From Spirochaetales bacterium (GTDB lineage: Bacteria; Spirochaetota; Spirochaetia; Treponematales; Treponemataceae): a stretch of 38,282 nucleotides of DNA. The DNA is taken from assembly GCA_030540405.1 (NCBI GenBank), contig JAUNWH010000003.1, positions 1 through 38,282 of the forward strand, in the 5' to 3' direction. This document shows, piece by piece, positions 1 to 7,915 of this stretch; position 1 is the first letter of the stretch, and every line of letters begins with the position of its first letter. The notes under the pieces were generated by a model. That model was given only the letters and a program-made list of their open reading frames with translations. It had not been told where the DNA came from and ran no database searches. The translations under genes and the position numbers were made by a program.

Positions 1-503
1 CCCTGCTCGGCTGCTTTGCTCCGCTCCACGCGTGCATCGACAACTGCATCCACACATTCGCCGGAATACAGCTTCGCCTTGCGTGCAACGAGATTATGCA
101 AGAACAGGGTGCGCCTGAAAAAACTGGAAGCGCGAAAATCACGCCGGCGTTCAATCTGCCTTCAAAATACGTTCTGCACACGGTAGGTCCGATAATCCGC
201 GCAGCCGTAACCGAACGCGACAAAATCCAGCTAGCCTCGTGCTACACAAGCTGCCTGAACCTTGCCGCACAAAACGGACTTGAAAGCGTTGTGTTCTGCT
301 GCATTTCCACAGGCGTTTTTAGATTTCCGCAGAAACTCGCCGCACAAATCGCAGTAAAAACCGTGAAAAACTGGCTCGACGAAAACAAAAACGCAAGCGT
401 AAAAAAAGTGATTTTCAACGTGTTCGCAAGCAAAGATTTTGAGATTTACAGGGAGATTTTGGGAAAAAGGCCGGAACTGGCACAATGCGAATGCTTAGGC
501 TAG
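1..503 (+). CDS. Zinc-type macrodomain protein-ADP-ribosyl hydrolase (5' partial)
   Basis: The reading frame is open from base 3, so the gene begins outside the window; the first internal ATG at 96 is not the start. The first visible residues, LLGCFAPLHACIDN, match the Cys/His segment of the zinc-containing macrodomain hydrolases that act with class M sirtuins. They are followed by AGIQLRLAC, the AKITPAFNLPSKYVLHTVGPI segment and the CCISTGVFRFP loop that contacts the distal ADP-ribose. Established family role: removal of ADP-ribose from modified proteins. Only about 166 C-terminal residues are visible. It converges on gltD with 22 bases between the two stop codons. The partner sirtuin and lipoyl-carrier genes, if present, would lie to the left. 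GC content is clearly higher than in the middle and right of the window. Confidence 0.88.
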   Translation, partial: LLGCFAPLHACIDNCIHTFAGIQLRLACNEIMQEQGAPEKTGSAKITPAFNLPSKYVLHTVGPIIRAAVTERDKIQLASCYTSCLNLAAQNGLESVVFCCISTGVFRFPQKLAAQIAVKTVKNWLDENKNASVKKVIFNVFASKDFEIYREILGKRPELAQCECLG

Positions 504-525
504 TCCGGCTTATTTTCTATGTGAG

Positions 526-2013
526 CTACAGATTTGAATATCCCATCAGGTATTCATCAATCTCCCTTGCACATTCTCTTCCTTCTGCGATTGCCCAGAC
601 TACAAGCGACTGGCCTCTGTGCATATCGCCTGCGGTAAAGACTTTGTCTGTTCCGGTGAAGTATGAGCCTGCGCCGGAAGTTGCGACTGTGTTTCTTGCG
701 GAAAGCGGTGCGCCGAATGCGTTTGCGGTGTAGTCCTCGCAGCCGAGGAATCCCGCGGCAATCAGAATCAGGTCGGCCGGAAGCTCTTTTTCGCTGCCTT
801 CGATTTCGCAGAGAGTGCGTTTTCCGTCTACGTTCTTGAATTCAACCTGGACTGTTTTTATTCCGCAGACTTTTCCGTCTTTCTGATAGACTTCCTTGAT
901 TGTCGTTTTGTAGACGCGCGGGTCATGCCCGAATTTTTCGATTGATTCCTGTGCGCCGTAGTCTGTCTTGAGGACTTTTGGCCACTGCGGCCACGGATTG
1001 TCCGGCTGGCGTTCTGTTGGAGGACAAGGCATCATCTCAAGCTGGGTTACGCTTGCCGCACCGAGCCTTATGCTTGAGCCTGTGCAGTCGTTTCCCGTGT
1101 CGCCTCCGCCAAGAATCACCACGTGCTTTCCTTTTGGATCAAAGAAATTCCTGTCCGAAAAGTCTGAGTCCAAGAGGCTTTTTGTAACGCTCTTGAGCCA
1201 GTCCACGGCGAACATTATTCCCTGCGCATCGCTTCCCTGGGCAGACAGAGGACGCGCTTTTTTTGCTCCGCAGCACAAGGCGACCGCATCGTATTCAGAA
1301 AGAAGCTGCTTGGCATCCACATTGCGTCCGACATCAGCGTTTGTTATGAACGTGACTCCTTCCGCCTTCATGAGCTCGACTCTGCGTTCTACAATTTTTT
1401 TGTCCAGCTTCATGTTCGGAATGCCGTACATCAGAAGTCCGCCGATTCTGTCATCCCTCTCGTAGACAGTCACGTTGTGTCCGCGCCGGTTCAGCAAGTC
1501 GGCGACAGCAAGTCCTGCAGGTCCTGAGCCGATTACCGCGATTTTTTTGTCGCTTCTGACTTTCGGAATCTGCGGTTTCATGTAGCCTGACTCGAACGCC
1601 TTCTCGATTATGTAAAGCTCGTTGTCGTGGATTGTCACAGCTTCCTTTATGTCTCCGCCGTTTCCGCAGTTGCAGGCTTTCTCGCACAGCGCGGGGCAGA
1701 CTCTTCCTGTGAATTCCGGGAAGCTTGAAGTTTTCAGAAGCCGCCAGGCCGCCATGTCGTACTGGCCTTTGTAAAGCGCGTCGTTCCATTCAGGAATAAA
1801 ATTGTGGAGCGGACATCCCGTCACCATTCCTGCAAGCCTGATTGCACTCTGGCACATCGGAACTCCGCAGTTCATGCATCTTGCCGCCTGTTCCCTGCGT
1901 TCCTTGTCGTCAAGATGATTGTGAAATTCCTTAAAATTCTTTATGCGTGAAGATGGCTCAATCCAGGAATCCTCAACGCGTTTGTATATCATAAATCCGT
2001 CGTTTTTACCCAT
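526..2013 (-). CDS. gltD: Glutamate synthase small subunit
   Basis: Beta subunit (495 aa) of NADPH glutamate synthase, which passes electrons from NADPH through FAD and Fe-S clusters to the large subunit. Visible features are an N-terminal cysteine-rich cluster region (CMNCGVPMCQ, then GCPLHN, then CPALCEKACNCG), an FAD Rossmann motif (AVIGSGPAGLAVADLLNRRG) and an NADPH Rossmann motif (VVILGGGDTGND). A C-terminal FAD-contact segment reads GDMHRGQSLVVWAIAEGRE. Length is normal for the family. The ATG has an AGGGG Shine-Dalgarno six bases upstream. It lies 20 bases after gltB and is surely co-transcribed with it. Codon use is GC-richer than in most of the window, as in gltB. Confidence 0.97.
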   Translation of the reverse strand: MGKNDGFMIYKRVEDSWIEPSSRIKNFKEFHNHLDDKERREQAARCMNCGVPMCQSAIRLAGMVTGCPLHNFIPEWNDALYKGQYDMAAWRLLKTSSFPEFTGRVCPALCEKACNCGNGGDIKEAVTIHDNELYIIEKAFESGYMKPQIPKVRSDKKIAVIGSGPAGLAVADLLNRRGHNVTVYERDDRIGGLLMYGIPNMKLDKKIVERRVELMKAEGVTFITNADVGRNVDAKQLLSEYDAVALCCGAKKARPLSAQGSDAQGIMFAVDWLKSVTKSLLDSDFSDRNFFDPKGKHVVILGGGDTGNDCTGSSIRLGAASVTQLEMMPCPPTERQPDNPWPQWPKVLKTDYGAQESIEKFGHDPRVYKTTIKEVYQKDGKVCGIKTVQVEFKNVDGKRTLCEIEGSEKELPADLILIAAGFLGCEDYTANAFGAPLSARNTVATSGAGSYFTGTDKVFTAGDMHRGQSLVVWAIAEGRECAREIDEYLMGYSNL

Positions 2014-2033
2014 AGTGTACCCCTGACTTTTCC

Positions 2034-5000
2034 TTATGCAGTGAGCTTTTTAAAAGCCTCAAGAACTGCCTCATCGTGATTCAAACCGCGCTCTTCGCCT
2101 TTTGCGATTTCCGTCATCATCTTCTGATAATCATTAGGAACGATTTTCTTGAAGTGCCTGATGTAGCTGTCGAAGTCCTTGAGAATTTTCTTCGCAAGCT
2201 CCGAGCCGGTCTCCTTCGCATGACGCTGAATCAAGTCCTTTATGATTTCAATGTCGTGGCTGTCAGAAACTTCTGTCATGGAAACAAGCTGCTTGTTCAG
2301 TCTCAGATACAAATCGTGGTTCATGTCCAGAACGTAAGCTGTTCCGCCTGACATTCCGGCGCAGAGGTTTTTTCCTGTTCCGCCCAAAATTACGGCAGTT
2401 CCGCCTGTCATGTATTCAAGTCCGTGATCGCCACATCCTTCAACAACCGCAACCGCCCCGGAATTTCTTACGCAGAAACGTTCGCCGGCAATTCCGTTTA
2501 TGAACGCGCTTCCGCTTGTCGCTCCGTACAAAGCAACGTTTCCGATGATGATGTTTTCTTCGGCTTTGTATCCTGCTTTTGCTGAAGGGTGAACTACGAT
2601 TTTTCCGCCGCTCAAGCCTTTTCCGAGGTAGTCGTTCGCGTCTCCTGTAAGGTTCAGCGTGAGGCCTTTGGGAATGAACGCGCCGAATGACTGTCCGCCG
2701 CCGCCCGTGCAGTTTACAACGTAGCTGTCTTCTTCAAGCGATGAGCCGAAATTCTTCTGGATTTCCGAGCCGAGGATTGTTCCCACTGTTCTGTCCGTTG
2801 AGGAAACTGAAAGCTCAAAAACGCCTTTCTTTGCTTTCTTTGACTTTTCAAATGCCTTTAAAAGCTTTGATTCGTCTACGGTTTTTTCAAGCTGGAAGTC
2901 GAAAATGTCCGCCGGCTCAAAATGTGTCTTCGCGTCTTCCGGAGTTTTCCAGCCGATGATTCTGCTCATGTCCACAAGGTTTGCCCTAGGGAACGCGCTT
3001 TTTTCCTTGAGCGCAAGAAGCTCCGTGTGTCCGCACATCTCGTCAATGCTGTGGAAGCCGAATTTCGCCATGATTTCGCGCAGTTCTTGTGCAATGAACT
3101 TCATGAAATTCTCAACGTATTCAGGTTTTCCGGTGAAGCGTTTTCTAAGCTCGCTGTTCTGGGTCGCCACGCCGAACGGACAAGTGTCAAGGTTGCAAAC
3201 TCGCATCATCGCGCAGCCCATTGTAATCAGAGGAGCTGTGGCAAATCCGAATTCCTCCGCGCCCAAAAGACAGGCAATCGCAACGTCGCGGCCGCTCATA
3301 AGTTTGCCGTCCGTCTCAATCACAACGCGCGAACGGAGTCCGTTCTGAATCAATGTCTGGTGAGTTTCCGCAAGCCCTAATTCCCACGGAAGCCCCGCAT
3401 GATGAATTGAAGAAATTGGAGCCGCTCCAGTTCCGCCGTCGTGTCCGGAAATCAGAATTACCTGCGCGCCGGCCTTTGCAACACCAGCCGCAATCGTTCC
3501 GACTCCAGCCTCAGAAACAAGTTTGACGGAAATTCTGGCGGCACGGTTCGCATTTTTCAGGTCGTAAATCAGCTGCGCCAAATCTTCAATTGAATAAATA
3601 TCGTGGTGCGGCGGCGGCGAAATCAAAGAGACACCGGGAGTTGCGTAACGTGTCTGCGCAATCCACGGATAAACTTTTTTTCCAGGAAGATGTCCGCCTT
3701 CTCCGGGCTTTGCTCCCTGCGCCATCTTAATCTGAATTTCCTTTGCGCTCAGCAAATATTCTTCCGTAACGCCAAAGCGTCCAGACGCAACCTGCTTTAT
3801 TGCAGAATTCGCCTCAGTTCCAAGACGCTCAGGTTTTTCTCCGCCCTCGCCGGAATTGGATTTTCCGTGCAGGTGATTCATCGCCAAAGCCATGCAGCGG
3901 TGCGCTTCCTCGGAAATTGAACCGTAGCTCATCGCGCCGGTCTTGAAGCGTTTTACAATTTCGGAAACCGGCTCAACTTCGTCTATGCTGATTTCCTTTC
4001 CTTCCGGGAAACTGAATTTGAGCATCGCGCGCAAAGTGTGGGGATGCGCGTTGTCGTCAACAAGGGCTGTGTATTCCTTGAACCTTTCGTAGCTTCCTGT
4101 CCGTGTCGCTTCCTGCAATGCGATGATTGTTTCTGGCGAATAAAGGTGATCCTCGCAAGTAGGACCTCGGCGCAGCTTGTGGTTTCCGACAGAATCAAGA
4201 TGAGTGTTCACGGCAAGTCCGAGCGGATCAAATGCCTTGTTGTGATGGAAGTTCACGTCCTCGTCAATTTCTTTAAGTCCGATTCCACCGACGCGGCTGA
4301 CTGTGTTTGTAAAATATTCGTCGATTACGTCCTTGCTGATTCCGATTGCCTCGAAAATCTGAGCGGACTGATAGGACTGGATTGTTGAGATTCCCATCTT
4401 TGCGGCGATTTTTACAATTCCGTTTATGATTCCCTTGTTGTAGTCGTCGATTGCGGTGTGATAATCCTTGTCCAAAAGCTTCTGGTCAATAAGCTCGGCG
4501 ATACATTCGTGCGCAAGATAAGGGTTCACCGCGCGCGCTCCGTAGCCAAGGCACATCGCAGCCTGATGGACGTTTCTGACTTCCGCAGACTCAAGGATGA
4601 TTGAGATTGCGGTGCGCTTTTTTGTGCGGATCAGATACTGCTCGACTCCGCTGACTGCAAGAAGGCTTGGAACGGCAACGTGGTTTTCGTCAACTCCGCG
4701 GTCGCTCAAAATGATTATGTTGCTTCCGTTGTGATATTCACGCTCGATTGCAACAAAAATATTGTCCAGCGCCTCTTTAAGCGAAGTGTTCTTGTAATAC
4801 AAAAGGGAGACAACCGCAGTTTTCAGTCCGGGACGGTTCAGGTTCTTGAGCTTGAGCATATCGACACCGGTCAGAATCGGATTGTTTATCTCAAGAACCG
4901 TGCAGTTCGCGCTTTTAGGCTCAAGGAGATTTCCGTCTGTTCCCACATAAACTGTCGTGTCAGTAACAATTTTTTCACGCAGGGAATCAATCGGCGGATT

Positions 5001-6557
5001 TGTAACCTGTGCGAACAGCTGCTTGAAGTAGTTGTAAAGCGGCGGATGCTTGTCGCTCATGACTGCAAGCGGCGTGTCTATTCCCATCGCTCCGGTCGGT
5101 TCAACTCCGTTCTGCGCCATCGGAAGAATCATCTCGTTCACATCTTCGTAGTTCCAGCCGAACGCACGGTACATTATGTCGCGCTCTTCCTGCGTGTAGA
5201 CCGGAATTTTCTTGTTCGGAATCACAAGATCCTTCAGCTTCAGAAGATTCAGGTTGAGCCATTCGCCGTAAGGATAAAGGTTTATGTACTGCTTTTTCGC
5301 CTCCTCATCGGAAATAAGACGCTTCTGGACTGTGTCAACAAGAAGAATTTTTCCGGGCTGAAGGCGAGATTTTTTCACGATGTTTTCTTCCGGAATGTCA
5401 AGAACTCCCACTTCCGAAGAAAGAATCAGCATATTGTCTTTTGTGATGTAGTAGCGGCTTGGGCGGAGTCCGTTTCTGTCAAGAGTTGCCCCGACAAAAT
5501 CTCCGTCGCTGAAAAGAATTGCGGCAGGTCCGTCCCAAGGCTCCATCATCGTTGCCCAGTAATGGTAGAAGTCGCGCTTCTGCTGGCTCATCGTCCCGTC
5601 GTTTTTCCATGGCTCAGGAATGCAGACCATGACTGCAAGCGGAAGAGGCATTCCGTTCATCACAAGGAATTCCAGAGTGTTGTCGAGCATCGCGGAGTCA
5701 GAGCCGGTCGCGTCCACCGCCGGAAGAATTTCACGCAGCTCCTCGTCCTTGAAAACCGGGGAATCAAGAGTCTCTTCTCTTGCCAGCATTCTGTCAACGT
5801 TTCCGCGGATTGTGTTGATTTCTCCGTTGTGCGCAATGAATCTGTTCGGATGCGCCCTCTGCCAGCTCGGCTGTGTGTTCGTGCTGAATCGTGAGTGGAC
5901 AAGCGCAAGGGAGGAAGTGTAGTCCTCGGACTGAAGGTCTTTGTAGAAAGTCCTGAGCTGCTGAACAAGGAACATTCCCTTGTAGACAATCGTGCGGCTT
6001 GAAAGCGAAGCGATGTATGTGTTCAGGTGCGAATGCTCAAACTGGCGGCGCAGAATGTAAAGCTTGCGGTCAAAGTCAATTCCGCGGCTGATATTTTCCG
6101 GACGCTCGATAAAGCACTGCATTATGCAAGGCATACAGTCTTTTGCGCGCTGACCAAGAACATCAGGATTTACAGGAACTTTTCTCCAGCCGAGAAATTT
6201 GAGGTTCTCCTTTTTTGCAAGGACTTCAAGCATTTTCATTGCCTGCGAGCGGATATATTTGTCCTGCGGAAAGAAGAACATTCCGATACCGTAGTCGCGC
6301 GCTTCCTTCAGCTCAATTCCTTCCTGCTTTGCCGCCTGCTTGAAAAACTGATGCGAAATCTGAACAAGAATTCCAACTCCGTCGCCGGTCTCGCCGGTCG
6401 CGTCTTTTCCTGCGCGGTGCTCTAGCTTTTCAACTATGCAAAGCGCGTTGTCCACGATTTTGTGAGTCGCCGTACCGTCAATGTTTACAACCGCTCCGAT
6501 TCCGCAAGCGTCATGCTCAAATGACGGATCATACAAAGTTCTGTTTTTTTCAGTCAT
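2034..6557 (-). CDS. gltB: Glutamate synthase large subunit
   Basis: Alpha subunit of glutamate synthase (1507 aa): glutamine plus 2-oxoglutarate to two glutamates. The N-terminal Ntn amidotransferase domain has its nucleophile in DACGIG (Cys18 from the chosen start), so a 17-residue propeptide is expected to be removed. The central and FMN-binding domains follow (GEGGEKPERLGTEANSAIKQ, PGEGGHLPGKKV). The 3Fe-4S cysteines sit in CAMMRVCNLDTCPFG. The C-terminal GXGXG beta-helix domain has many glycine repeats (GGGGQSFGAF, GGKIVVHP, GGTAVILGGTGKN). An ATG five codons earlier also exists, but AAGGGG lies 5 bases before the ATG at 6557, so that start was chosen. First gene of gltBD. Its mRNA must cross the leader terminator at 6573-6627. 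Confidence 0.97.
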   Translation of the reverse strand: MTEKNRTLYDPSFEHDACGIGAVVNIDGTATHKIVDNALCIVEKLEHRAGKDATGETGDGVGILVQISHQFFKQAAKQEGIELKEARDYGIGMFFFPQDKYIRSQAMKMLEVLAKKENLKFLGWRKVPVNPDVLGQRAKDCMPCIMQCFIERPENISRGIDFDRKLYILRRQFEHSHLNTYIASLSSRTIVYKGMFLVQQLRTFYKDLQSEDYTSSLALVHSRFSTNTQPSWQRAHPNRFIAHNGEINTIRGNVDRMLAREETLDSPVFKDEELREILPAVDATGSDSAMLDNTLEFLVMNGMPLPLAVMVCIPEPWKNDGTMSQQKRDFYHYWATMMEPWDGPAAILFSDGDFVGATLDRNGLRPSRYYITKDNMLILSSEVGVLDIPEENIVKKSRLQPGKILLVDTVQKRLISDEEAKKQYINLYPYGEWLNLNLLKLKDLVIPNKKIPVYTQEERDIMYRAFGWNYEDVNEMILPMAQNGVEPTGAMGIDTPLAVMSDKHPPLYNYFKQLFAQVTNPPIDSLREKIVTDTTVYVGTDGNLLEPKSANCTVLEINNPILTGVDMLKLKNLNRPGLKTAVVSLLYYKNTSLKEALDNIFVAIEREYHNGSNIIILSDRGVDENHVAVPSLLAVSGVEQYLIRTKKRTAISIILESAEVRNVHQAAMCLGYGARAVNPYLAHECIAELIDQKLLDKDYHTAIDDYNKGIINGIVKIAAKMGISTIQSYQSAQIFEAIGISKDVIDEYFTNTVSRVGGIGLKEIDEDVNFHHNKAFDPLGLAVNTHLDSVGNHKLRRGPTCEDHLYSPETIIALQEATRTGSYERFKEYTALVDDNAHPHTLRAMLKFSFPEGKEISIDEVEPVSEIVKRFKTGAMSYGSISEEAHRCMALAMNHLHGKSNSGEGGEKPERLGTEANSAIKQVASGRFGVTEEYLLSAKEIQIKMAQGAKPGEGGHLPGKKVYPWIAQTRYATPGVSLISPPPHHDIYSIEDLAQLIYDLKNANRAARISVKLVSEAGVGTIAAGVAKAGAQVILISGHDGGTGAAPISSIHHAGLPWELGLAETHQTLIQNGLRSRVVIETDGKLMSGRDVAIACLLGAEEFGFATAPLITMGCAMMRVCNLDTCPFGVATQNSELRKRFTGKPEYVENFMKFIAQELREIMAKFGFHSIDEMCGHTELLALKEKSAFPRANLVDMSRIIGWKTPEDAKTHFEPADIFDFQLEKTVDESKLLKAFEKSKKAKKGVFELSVSSTDRTVGTILGSEIQKNFGSSLEEDSYVVNCTGGGGQSFGAFIPKGLTLNLTGDANDYLGKGLSGGKIVVHPSAKAGYKAEENIIIGNVALYGATSGSAFINGIAGERFCVRNSGAVAVVEGCGDHGLEYMTGGTAVILGGTGKNLCAGMSGGTAYVLDMNHDLYLRLNKQLVSMTEVSDSHDIEIIKDLIQRHAKETGSELAKKILKDFDSYIRHFKKIVPNDYQKMMTEIAKGEERGLNHDEAVLEAFKKLTA

Positions 6558-6572
6558 AGTAACCCCTTGCAT

Positions 6573-6627
6573 AAAAAAAAGGCGCTTTGCAAAAAACAGA
6601 CACTTAGCCTGTATTTTACAAAACGCC
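6573..6627 (-). terminator. Intrinsic terminator in the gltB leader (candidate attenuator)
   Basis: Read on the minus strand, 6627-6609 pairs with 6599-6581 over 19 positions, with two G-U pairs and one mismatch. The loop is 9 nt, and eight T residues (6580-6573) follow at once. This is a textbook Rho-independent terminator. It lies between the predicted promoter (6645-6673) and the gltB ribosome site, only 15 bases before the start codon. It could end the MNT-HEPN-NusG-II transcript. However, no promoter fits between it and gltB, so gltB transcription must also read through it. Confidence 0.8.
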
Positions 6628-6644
6628 TTCGTTTCGTTCTTTAA

Positions 6645-6673
6645 ACTATATAAAAAATCAAATAATTTATCAA
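6645..6673 (-). promoter_or_regulatory. Predicted gltB promoter
   Basis: On the minus strand, TTGATA (6673-6668), a 17-base spacer and TATAGT (6650-6645). Transcription would start near 6638, about ten bases before the terminator hairpin. Two TTGACAAT copies lie just upstream (about 6676-6698) and could be alternative -35 elements or a repressor or activator site. Confidence 0.55.
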
Positions 6674-6713
6674 GAGATTGTCAAAAAATATTGTCAAAAT
6701 ATTGCTGGCGGAT

Positions 6714-7091
6714 TTAATTTGAAACTGCGTCAAAACTGCTTTCTTTGCTTTTTCCTTCTATAGTAATGAATATTCCGTTTGGCAGACAGGCAGCCCATTG
6801 CCCATGCGTGTTTATTTCTCCGCTTTGAATGCAGTTTTTGTTTTCGCAAGGTGAATCTATGAATTTTGCTTTTCCGCTTTCAACTTTAATTGAGCTTTCT
6901 CCAAGAAGTCCTTTGAATTTATAAATTCCATCTTTTGAAAGACTGTAGACAAATTTTTCGCTTGGAGTCTGCACAAAAAGCTCCGCCGCCTTTTCATTTT
7001 TTTTGCTGAACAAATTGAAAAACGAAAGAAAAATCACAATTAAAAAAATCAAGACAAACACAATGTCGAATGGTTTTAAGCGAAAGTTCAT
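6714..7091 (-). CDS. Membrane-anchored NusG domain II protein
   Basis: A 125-aa protein with one N-terminal transmembrane helix (about residues 9-27, FDIVFVLIFLIVIFLSFF). A small extracytoplasmic domain follows, ending in the pattern DSPCENKNCIQSG...HGQWAACLPNGIFITIEG. This is the NusG_II family signature (paired Cys, then CLPN). The family is common in Firmicutes and spirochetes and its function is not established; the name reflects a fold shared with NusG domain II, not a shown role in transcription. The start overlaps the stop of the HEPN gene in an ATGA, so translation is probably coupled. Last gene before the gltB leader. Confidence 0.8.
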   Translation of the reverse strand: MNFRLKPFDIVFVLIFLIVIFLSFFNLFSKKNEKAAELFVQTPSEKFVYSLSKDGIYKFKGLLGESSIKVESGKAKFIDSPCENKNCIQSGEINTHGQWAACLPNGIFITIEGKSKESSFDAVSN

Positions 7092-7474
7092 ATAGATTTT
7101 TTTATAAATTCAAGAATTGTTTCTGCGTATTTTATGGCATTTTCGGTGTCAATTTCTGATATTTCCAAAGGGTATGGGTAGCGAGATGTAACAGAGTAGT
7201 TTTTTAATACAGCGCATTCAAGCGTTAAAGAGTCAAAATAATTCGAAATATTTTTACAATCATTTTGTAAAAGCATTAAGTCATGGGTTCTTTTTGCTTC
7301 GTGGTTATTTTTTATTAAAAATGCTTTTAATGTTTTTTCGGCACATTGTTGGCAGTGATAGCAAATGATTTCTAAAGGCTTTGGATGCATTGAGCAAAGA
7401 TATTTTGCGGATGATATATTTTTGTTTGCATATTCAATCCATTCTTTGGCAGTTCCGTATATTTCATTAGGCAT
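7088..7474 (-). CDS. HEPN domain protein (partner of the MNT gene)
   Basis: A 128-aa helical HEPN protein. Motifs: CYHCQQCAEKTLKAFLI (helix 2), RTHDLMLL (helix 3) and RYPYPLE (the RYP segment typical of the PF05168 group). These proteins pair with minimal nucleotidyltransferases; some such pairs are toxin-antitoxin systems and the function of others is open. The frame stays open to 7543, but those extra residues would lie inside the MNT gene. The ATG at 7474 overlaps the MNT stop by 8 bases and begins at the normal family start. No clear RX4-6H catalytic RNase motif of the HepT kind is seen, so RNase activity is uncertain. Confidence 0.85.
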   Translation of the reverse strand: MPNEIYGTAKEWIEYANKNISSAKYLCSMHPKPLEIICYHCQQCAEKTLKAFLIKNNHEAKRTHDLMLLQNDCKNISNYFDSLTLECAVLKNYSVTSRYPYPLEISEIDTENAIKYAETILEFIKKSI

Positions 7475-7802
7475 ATATTTTAATTCCCTTGTTGAAAACT
7501 TCTTTTTCAATATATGGCAATGAGCTTCGCTTTTTAAAATCACTTTGGCTGCCTACTAGAATGTCTACTGGCCGTTTTTGGTTTTTGCTTACCGCTATGT
7601 TTATTTTGGTCATTGCATCTAAAGGTCGCATTGTGTTGTCTGGAATTACAACATAAATATCAAAGTCGCTGTTTTCTGAAGGAGTTCCATTTGCATAAGA
7701 ACCAAAAAGAAATATTTCTTTTACAGAAACTACACTTAAAATTGATTTCGTTATTTCTTCTAGTTCTTGCTGAATTTCTTTTGTTATAACTTTTTCTTTC
7801 AT
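7467..7802 (-). CDS. Minimal nucleotidyltransferase (MNT) protein
   Basis: A 111-aa protein of the DNA polymerase beta-like nucleotidyltransferase superfamily. The core motif FLFGSYANGTPSENSDFDIYV (about residues 31-51) has both the GS loop and the metal-binding DFD. A third acidic residue is likely in RPVDILV. Known MntA relatives AMPylate the HEPN partner to neutralise it. The frame extends to a GTG at 7853. The ATG at 7802 is preferred because it matches the usual family N-terminus and a TATATT box lies 7 bases before it, although no good -35 is seen. First gene of the MNT-HEPN-NusG-II set, and divergent from the rhomboid-like gene. Confidence 0.87.
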   Translation of the reverse strand: MKEKVITKEIQQELEEITKSILSVVSVKEIFLFGSYANGTPSENSDFDIYVVIPDNTMRPLDAMTKINIAVSKNQKRPVDILVGSQSDFKKRSSLPYIEKEVFNKGIKIYA

Positions 7803-7882
7803 TAAATCAAATATAACATATATCGAATGAAAAATATAGTTTAGTTTTTTCACCTGGCAAACCGCAATGTTTTTAAGCTGAA

Positions 7883-7896
7883 ATTTCCGCGGAAAT
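7883..7896. promoter_or_regulatory. Perfect 14-bp palindrome in a divergent promoter region
   Basis: ATTTCCGCGGAAAT is its own reverse complement. It lies between the divergent MNT gene and the rhomboid-like gene, 20 bases before the latter's ATG. Its place suggests an operator for a dimeric regulator, but no regulator is encoded next to it. Confidence 0.35.
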
Positions 7897-7915
7897 CTGC
7901 CGAAATATTTAAAAT

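Noticed and set aside
968-1465. Plus-strand open frame of 165 codons inside gltD
   Set aside because: Antisense to gltD with low-complexity Ser/Leu/Arg translation and no ribosome site.
4680-5894. Long plus-strand open frame (404 codons) inside gltB
   Set aside because: It is antisense to the well-conserved gltB coding sequence, and its translation is Arg/His/Val-rich with no domain; a shadow of GC-rich codon use.
6573-6700. Riboswitch in the gltB leader
   Set aside because: The predicted leader is only about 80 nt and contains little beside the terminator; no known aptamer fold is seen.
7475-7543. N-terminal extension of the HEPN gene
   Set aside because: These codons lie inside the MNT gene and do not resemble the HEPN family; the ATG at 7474 fits the family start.
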